Shown: one piece after another, positions 52,101-61,100 of the stretch
Position numbering within the stretch: position 1 is the first letter of the stretch
How the letters are laid out: the number at the start of each line of letters is the position of its first letter
NCBI GenBank assembly: GCA_026936325.1
Contig: JAPTHN010000008.1
Span: 50,323,706-50,387,705 of the forward strand
Length of the DNA stretch: 64,000 bases
Origin: Platynereis dumerilii
Lineage: Eukaryota > Annelida > Polychaeta > Phyllodocida > Nereididae
Direction: 5' to 3'
Position numbers and translations under genes: made by a program
Notes under the pieces: generated by a model
Told to the model about the DNA's origin: nothing
Databases searched by the model: none
Seen by the model: the letters and a program-made list of their open reading frames with translations, nothing else

Positions 52101-55100
52101 TAACCAAGGCCATTAATTAGCTGACATAGCATTGCAATAACTGTATATTGAGTTTATAGCCATAATGCTATTCTGTAGCACCTGCTTTAATTCCTAGAAA
52201 TGGACAGGTTGATGTGCCCTGAAGCGAAATTGGAAAATTGCCCTGAGCTATAAAACAAAGCCTGTGATCATATTTGTGTTGTTCCTGTGTGGTTAGCTGT
52301 ATACTGGACACATTGTTGACAGCTGAGTGAAACTTCCCAACACATATATAATATATATACACAATATACCTGATTGACTATGTTCAAAGAATGTTCGAAG
52401 ATCAAATGCGAGAGACTCGTATATTTTATAATTTCCAGCTACACCGAATGCCAATGGCATAACATATGATTTCGTTTTTTATTTATCTAAATTTATATTT
52501 GTCTATATTTTAAACAAAGTGTAAAATTTGTTGTGAAATAATTTCCACTGAGAAGAACATATATATGTTAAAAGCGTTATACCACCCTCTAAACAATACA
52601 TAATTCTAGTTTTTGCAGCATTTTAATTTTTTTGCATGAAATGGTTTATGAATCTTCGATACGTCTCATTTAACACATCAGACATATGTTAAAGACATGA
52701 TACAAGTGATCTATCTGAAGAAACAGGTGAAATACAAGATTTTTTCGAAATATACAATGCGGATTAACTTGCCCCGTCATGCGACATGACTTAACCCGGC
52801 ACCGGTGCAAGTTGTGCCACTTGACCTACTTTTTCAAATGCTTACCATGATCTTCCTTTTGATCTTGTTGCCCTGAAACTTGGCTTGATTCTTGCCTATA
52901 TATTATATTTTGATATCTGACTTTCAGATTAAATTATCAAGCTTTGGTTTTATGGAAAACACCCCGAAAAAATGACAAAACTTACCCCAGTCTACCCTAC
53001 ATACCAGGACAATCTTTTTTTTTTCTGGGATTCACCACTTTAAATTTTTTTGGACCTTCTTCACTTGTCCGGTAAATTAAATTGAAGTAACCCTGTCACT
53101 GCAGCATTTCTGAAAAGTTTCATGCTGCAAAATCTGTACTTCTATAGGAATAATGTAGCTTGGGAGGTTCTTCAGCTGCAGAAGTGAGTAATTCTGCAGC
53201 TTCTTGCAGAGTGGCTGAATAACTGGAGAGAGGAATTATTTATTTCTCAGCTTTCTTGGCTCATTTACAGATCATGAATTCAAATTGATACACCGTTGCT
53301 CATAAATATGGAATACTTCAACATTCTCCATTGAAATTGACAACTTTAGCATTTTCTGCTGGAGCACATGATGGTCTGATTCAATGGTAACTACTTCCAA
53401 TGACTGCTAAAGGCAAGAACATGCTGTCATTTAAAATGCATGTTGCAGCGTTAACCCCAGAAAAAGTTACAGCAGCACAAAATATGAAAATTCAGGGTGC
53501 ATTCAAACAAAAATTTTTAATTCTTGCAAAAAATGCTGTTGAGGCTTTCAAAGAGCGATTTGAGAAGATGAATTGACCTTTACAATGAACCTTGCTTATT
53601 ACATTAACTCTCTGAAATTAATTTTAATTTACACTTTTTTGGAAAAAAAGTATTCCATATTTTTGAGCAGGAGTGTATTTTACATTTCAGTGACTCATGA
53701 GCGCAACCTGGTGTGGGCCCAGAAAGAAGTGGGTTCCAAGACGGCAGTGGCCCGCATTGTGGGTGTAAGCGGGAACCCGCGCCAGTGGGTGGTCAACCGG
53801 ACGGCCACAACCCGCTACATCACTGCTCCTAACCCGTCCTGGCAATTTGAGGCCCTCGCCATGGATTACACCCGACAAACACTCTACTGGAGTGATACCG
53901 GTATGTTTAATTATTTGTGCATTTTCCTCACGTAGATCAGACCCAGTATTGTGAAATATTTTATTACTGAATGGTCTCCCAAAAGTAATAAGTCCAAACC
54001 TCCCCCCTCCGTCCACAAGTTGAGAGTGTGGCTGCAGAATTAAATATTTTATAATTACTATGGTATGAGGTATAAAATGTGATTAAATTGGATTGCACGT
54101 CTCGTATTAATTACTATGTTTGTTTCTGTCTGGTTTGATTATATTTACAAATTATAAATTTAGTTGTTTTGCATATTTTAAAAATGTCTTAGCCAAATTA
54201 GGCAACTGAAGAAGTAATATTGAAATTTATGTCCTGTATGGATACTTTGTGTGTCAGATATTTTGGATTATCCTCGTTAACTAGTTGTTGTGGTCAACTT
54301 ATTCATCACAAAATAAAAATAAAAAGTTTTAATTGATGTAATCTAGTCATGACACCCATCTAAAAACCGTACAAAGTCCAGATTCCGGACTCCATATATA
54401 CATTGTATATTACATTTTTGTGCATTCTCATTAAATCGTCTGCATACCTCAGCTATGAGTCATAAGAGGAATCATGATCTGTGGAACCATTGGAAGGATG
54501 TTAGTAATTTAGAAAAACCCGTAAGAATACAAGATTATATTCTTTATGTCATTACTCCAAATTTAAGACATTCCCATGCATTCATACCTTTACAGGCAAC
54601 AAGAAGATCCAAGGCCTGAAGCTGGATGGATCCAACCGTGCCTTCTTGGCACACAGCGGCTGTTCCAGCGAAGTCCGGGGAATGGCAGTGGATTGGACGA
54701 CCTCTTTGATCTATTGGTCGGATGCCCTTTACAACTGGATTCTTGCAGCTTCCACAGAAAAGCAAGGTGACCTCTACGTCAAGGTCATTGACACAGATCT
54801 TGATGATCCAGGGGGCGTGGCAGTGCTGCCGAGTAAAGGGTAAGTGTCATGTCGTCCAGGTATCTTAAATTCTGAAAGTTCTAAAAAGTCATGTTCAGTC
54901 ATCGGAAGAGCATGATTGTTGTTTCCATGAACTTATACTGAAACCGAATTAATTTAACTTGTGAAAACCTAAGCTGGTTATACTGTCTTTGGGTTTGTCT
55001 GCAACGGAGTAAAATGAATAAAATTTATATGTTTGTCGAACCAAATTAAATTGTCATTTTTACTTTATAAATGAACAGTATATGTTAAGACCGCAACCAT

Positions 55101-58100
55101 TCAAAAAGGTTGCATCTGCTAAGTTTATCATTGTTAATATGTTGAATTATGCTTTTTTGCAAGCCTTCTTTTCTGGACAGATGCTGGAAGAAATCCAAAA
55201 TTAGAACGTTCCACATGTTCCGGAAGTGAACGCCAGGCGATTGTGACGTCAGACTTAATTCACCCCACAGGACTGGTGCTGCACCCTGATGAGGACATCC
55301 TCTACTTCATAGACCGAGGTCCGGGTGTCATTCAATCTGTCAGTATTAGCGGAGAAGACCGCAAGAAACTCTTCACAGTGGAAAACTCACAGTTCTTTGG
55401 AATTGCCTTCTTTGAGGTATGATTTGAGATAAATTATACCTATAACTTTCAGAAACATTATTCTTAGTCAAACCATAATATTCGCTTAATGCATTTCACT
55501 TTGGAAAACTCTTCTTGCGAAACAGTGCATTGATTGTTGTTTATTTGAAACAATAATTATGCCTAATTCACAATTGAATAATGATTCATATCCTGTTACC
55601 TTTCAGCCATTTCTGTTCGCCACTGACCAGGCCCAGAAACAGCTCTACGTTTTCAATCTCGTAACCAAGGAACACGAGGTTAACTTCAAGGTCAAGTCCC
55701 GGCCCTACGACGTGCTCATGTATGATGGGGAACTACAAAAACTTACAACTAGTTAGTACTTTAGTAAAGCATCACTAATTTCAATCATTTCAATGTTAGA
55801 AGAGGTAAAACCAGGTGCACATATATTTCAAACCCTTACGTCTGTTACTCTTTGTTGAAACTTTTGAAAGTATAAAAGAATTTAACATAAAATGATGTAG
55901 ACTGTATTTCAGAGATTTCGTCTTGAATGTTTTTGTTCCAGGTGTCTGTGATACAGCATCATGTGATCATCTGTGTGCCAACCTTCCTTCAAACTCTCAT
56001 CAATGTCTCTGTGCCCCTGGATATGTGCTACAGGGTGACTCAAAAACATGTATACGTAAGTATTTATCAAATATTATGTTATCTACATAACATCCTTTCT
56101 AACCAAGATTTAAAGTAAAATATTCACATACAGCACTGTATGTCAACTTATGTCCGTTCATGATAAATTTCAATTTGGAATCATTTCTTTATTTTTCAGC
56201 TGATGGCAATTTCAAATCTCCCCAATTCATCTACAGCATAGGCAGCGCCCTCTGCAGTTTCCCTGGCCACCTGGCGGATATGACATTAACTAATATCAGT
56301 CTTGACACCCAGTGCTTTTTGACTCGCAGGAGAGCGGCGCTGTCTATCGCAGTTGACGTCAGAGACAATTTACTTTTCTTCGCTGAGGATAACATGAAGA
56401 CGATCTCAAAAATAAATCTAGTCCCTTCAGAAGAATCAAAGCAAGATACCAACCCCTACTCTAGTGAGATAATAATAGGAGGCACAGGGACTGTAGAAGG
56501 GCTAGCTGTAGATTGGTTAGCAAGTAACATCTACTGGACTGACAGTTCCTTAAGGCACATCATGGTCAGCCGGGAAGATGGTCGGTTTCAGAGAGAATTG
56601 ATAAATTCGGATCTTGAACATCCGTCAGGGATAGCAGTGGATGCTGTAAACAGGTCTGTAGTTTTTTGCAATCTTTATATTTTAGTGAATAATCTAATGT
56701 TTTGTGTTCAAGCTGGTGAGCAATATATTTGATGATTTGGTGGTGGAGAGATGACAAATGCAGAAGAAAAAGTCAACTGCTTTCGAAGTAATGGACCCAA
56801 AGAAGAAATGCAATCAACTCATTCGCTGAGATATCATATTGCATAGTCAATTTGGATTTCTAACAAATTTCAAACAAACCACTTTTCCTTGATTCCAGGC
56901 AGCTTTACTGGGCTGATATACGAGACGACCAAGAAAGTGTCATCGAGAGATCGTTGCTAGATGGAAGTGAAAGGAAGATTGTGGCCCAAGGAAACATCAG
57001 CGAACCAAGGCAGTTAACCATCGACTACAGGGAACAACAGTACGTTATTGAAGTTTCCAAATTTAAGAATGATCATACCTATCATGTATCAATAATATTG
57101 TCCATAAAGAACGTTATTTGATTGTCGCCCTCTTTCGTCTTCAAAACATGGCTTAACAACTTCATCGATATTTCAAAATAAGGACAATCCACAAGAACGT
57201 TATTATTTTGACCATCATTTTATTGAACTATAGAATGACATGCAAGTAGTCATAACTTATTATGTATTTTACATCCACACTGAATTGGAGTCTTTGTGAC
57301 CTTCCTATCATCTTTTGTGCTTGACGAAATGTTCTTTTGAAAAATAAACTGTTTTACTTTGTTTCAGGTTGTGTTGGTGTGATTCTGCCCTGGGCACAGT
57401 GGAATGTCTTTCACTGTTAACTGAAGAAAGAAGAGTCTACATGTACTTAGAAGGTTCCAACATGAGAGGTCTCACAATTTTCCAGGTTTGTTTTTTATTT
57501 ATCTTACTAACAGTGTGGTGCTGGTGATGCAAACTTAAAATATTGATGAAGTGTAATATTATTATGACATATCACAATATATAAATTGTCGAAAAAATGT
57601 ATAAACAAAGTATGGAGAAAAAAACAGTGAAAATGTTGTTGGTGGAGCTGAGAAGAACTCGGCTGTTCAAGGAATTTCTGAGGTCAGAAGCAATTCTGAA
57701 TCCGGAATTTATAAATTATCATCCACATCTTTATCTTTCTCTATTGAAGTCAAAAATTTTTTTTGACAAATTTCTTACACATTATCTCCATAAAGAATTT
57801 ACTATTACAACTTCTGAACCTTTCTAGACTTCATATTATCTGCTTATCTTCTTCCTTCTCAGGATTACTTGATCTGGACAGACCAAGACGAAAGAAATGG
57901 GATTCACGCAGGAATAAAGAGAACAGGAGAGAAGATCCGAGGAGTCATCCATCCGGGTATCGGAACGGCTAACCATGTGATCACCTTCGACCGATCAGTG
58001 CAGCCTGAAGCAACATCTACCAGTAAGTTGCAATTATAATTTGTACATCTTCTTTGCCATATCTTTCTGTCATTTTCGGAAAAAAAATCATGGCATGGAC

Positions 58101-61100
58101 AGTAAAACTCATCATATGCACGTATAGTAAATTCAGACAAGAAAAGTGAGTTAACTGCAAACTAGGCATGCAATTTTAATATCTAGGGTTGACTGTTCTT
58201 TGCCATGCCCATCTGTTTGTTGGATTTTGCCCCGCTCCTACCAAATTATCAGCTTGTACCAGCTTTCGATAATCAAGATGGCAACCATTTTGTTTGGATT
58301 GGTCATTGACGTTTTCCCTAGATTTTTTAAAGGTAAATAAGAATGAAATTTTCCTTTTTCCAGATCCCTGTTCAATAGATAATGCCGGATGTCCTCATCT
58401 TTGCTTCCCGAAACCTGAGGGGAAGTTCAGCTGCGCATGCGCTATGGGGTTTGTCATGGATGCCGAGAGCAACAAGTGCAAAGCAGGTGAGCCAGAAGAT
58501 TATCTCTTCTCAATCATAATTATGCAAACACTTTCCTATTCAATATTGCCTTCGGCACTTTCCCTCAGTCAGAGTCAGTCTATACAACATTCAAGTTCCT
58601 TTGTATATTTATCTAACAACATCACTAAGAAGCAGCACATTTGCCTTCACAACATACATTCTATATTCAATAGAAATTCTGTGTGTTAAGACTACATACA
58701 AGTAGATGCATCAAAATTTGAATTGATTTAATCAAAACTGGCCTGCGACACGACAAAACAGGAACTAGTACAAAGAAATTCGGAAAGACACATTATTTTC
58801 AATGAACAAAAAATGAGAATTAAGACATTTAGGAAAAATAAGGCAAATGATGAAATGGGTATGTCGTAGGAGGAGGAGCAAGACACTTAATTGCAATTTA
58901 TCAAAATAAACCTTGAAAAACCTCTCTTACCTCCTCCAGATGCCTTGTCGGACCATTTCGCCGTATTCACCGACACCTACCAGAAGCAGATCTACCAGAT
59001 GGCGTTGGATTCAGGGGACGTCCGAGCCATTCCTCTTTCGAGTCACGAAAATCCAATTGCTGTTGATTACGACTCAAAAGAGTTGAGGTTGTTTTGGACG
59101 GATGTGAGTGCCCATGTCATCAAGAGTGCCTACCTCAATGGCAGTGAGGAGGCTGTGTTCAGGAAGCTGTCTGATGGTAAGGTTGTATTTTGAAATATTG
59201 TTTTTAGGGTGATTAAGATTTAGGGCCGTTTTCACAGAGTTAAGCCAGGTCTAAGGCTTAGACTGGACTAAGTAGTTCTAAATTAAACCTATAGGGTCAA
59301 TTTCAGTGATAGAATGGTAGCATTTCCAAGTAATCAAATTACCTTAACCTTAAGCCTGGTATTAGCTGTCTTGGGGAAATCGGCCCTTAAGTTTTAGAAT
59401 ATTATACTAATACGTAAATGAATTTCTTTTGCATATATATATTCTAAGTTAATTGAAAAAGTTATCGTATTTGCAAAATACGTGTGACAGTTGAATATTT
59501 CATATGTAGACCTGTCGCATTTCTTTAAACTTGTAAAACTGTAGGAAAAGCGTCTCCTTTTTTGCCCTTTTTTTCTGAGTGGGACAATGAGTTAATTAAA
59601 TTATATATAGTTTCGTTGTTTATCTAGTCATTCGAATAAAATGTTATCACATCTTATCTTCTTCACTTGTATTCTCAATTTAGCTTCAGTCCCTGATGGT
59701 CTGGCAGTGGAACCCATCTCCCGTCTCCTCTTCTATACTGACACCGGTGACAAAGTGATTGGAGCTATGACCTTAGCTACAAAATACCACAAGGTCATCA
59801 TTGACAAGGGCCTTGACCAGCCAAGGGCTATTGTGCTTGATCCAACTAGAGGGTGAGATTTAAATTCCTTGTCATTATCGAAAATTGGACTTTGATATAA
59901 ACGTCTCGAGTAATAAAACGACCGATGATATTTGAAATCATCCAGAAAGAATTCTTTGCTTTTCAAAATATTTTGCAATATTTTGGAACACCTTAAAAAT
60001 ATTACTTATTAATAAAAACATTCTCTATCATAATCTAAAATTGGACCTAAATACAAACATCTTGTGTAATAAATATGACCGATGACCGATAATATTTGAA
60101 GTCATCCATAAAGAGTTCTTTGCTTTTCAGAATATTTTGCAAGATTTTGAAACACCTATTGAATATTCGATGTTTCATTTTGTATTATAGGGGAGAGCGG
60201 GGCACAGTGAGACACTTTTTTTATTTTCAAGTGTTCCAAAATGTTGGCAGTAACGAGTTAAACGAGATCAGGTCCACATTATAGATAATGACGCTGGGTA
60301 TATTGTCCAGTAGTTTCAGGTTCCTACCTTTTACAGGTTTGGAGAAATTTTGAGTTACGTCAATGCTCGTTAAGTGTCTCACTGTGCCCCGTGGGCGGGG
60401 CACAGTGAGACAGCAGGCGGGGCACAGTGAGACATGGCATCTGCTGCCATAACTGCCGATCCTCAGGACCTGCTGAATTGTTGTATCAATTTTTGCTACG
60501 GAAACTACTGTACTCATATAAAAGCAGCTGGCTAGGTGATTTTTTAGGTCCTTTTTTGAGCATGTTTCGAAACTTCATCGCACAGGACACATGCACGACT
60601 TATTTAACCTGCCACACCTGTTACATACTAATCAAAATTCTTTCTGATGCTTCTCTTTGGATATGACTCACTAAAATCAGTAGTTTATAGCAGACATTTT
60701 GTTTTTAATAGTGAATTGTAAGCTATGCCCAACATTCAGGTTGTTTCGAGTGCATTTTGTGATTTCTCACTGTGCCCCGTCTTCAACTGTCTCACTGTGC
60801 CCCACACAGCTTTCTTTATAAAATTTTTTAATCCTGCGGACTGGATGCCTGTATTGTGGTTCATCATCTCACTAAACTAAGACAAATAACCAAGGTTTGA
60901 ATCCCTGGCAATTGATTTGCATTATACCATTTTTCTTGGGAATTATAACAAAAAGTCGTTTAGCAAAATTATTTACTTTTACTGGCTAAAAACCAAAATA
61001 TTGAAATTCCACTCTCGATATGCCATGTAGGCATTCTGGATATAGGTCAGACTCTCACTTACTTACTTTTTGTACCATACGAAAGAGGGTTGATCTGTAA

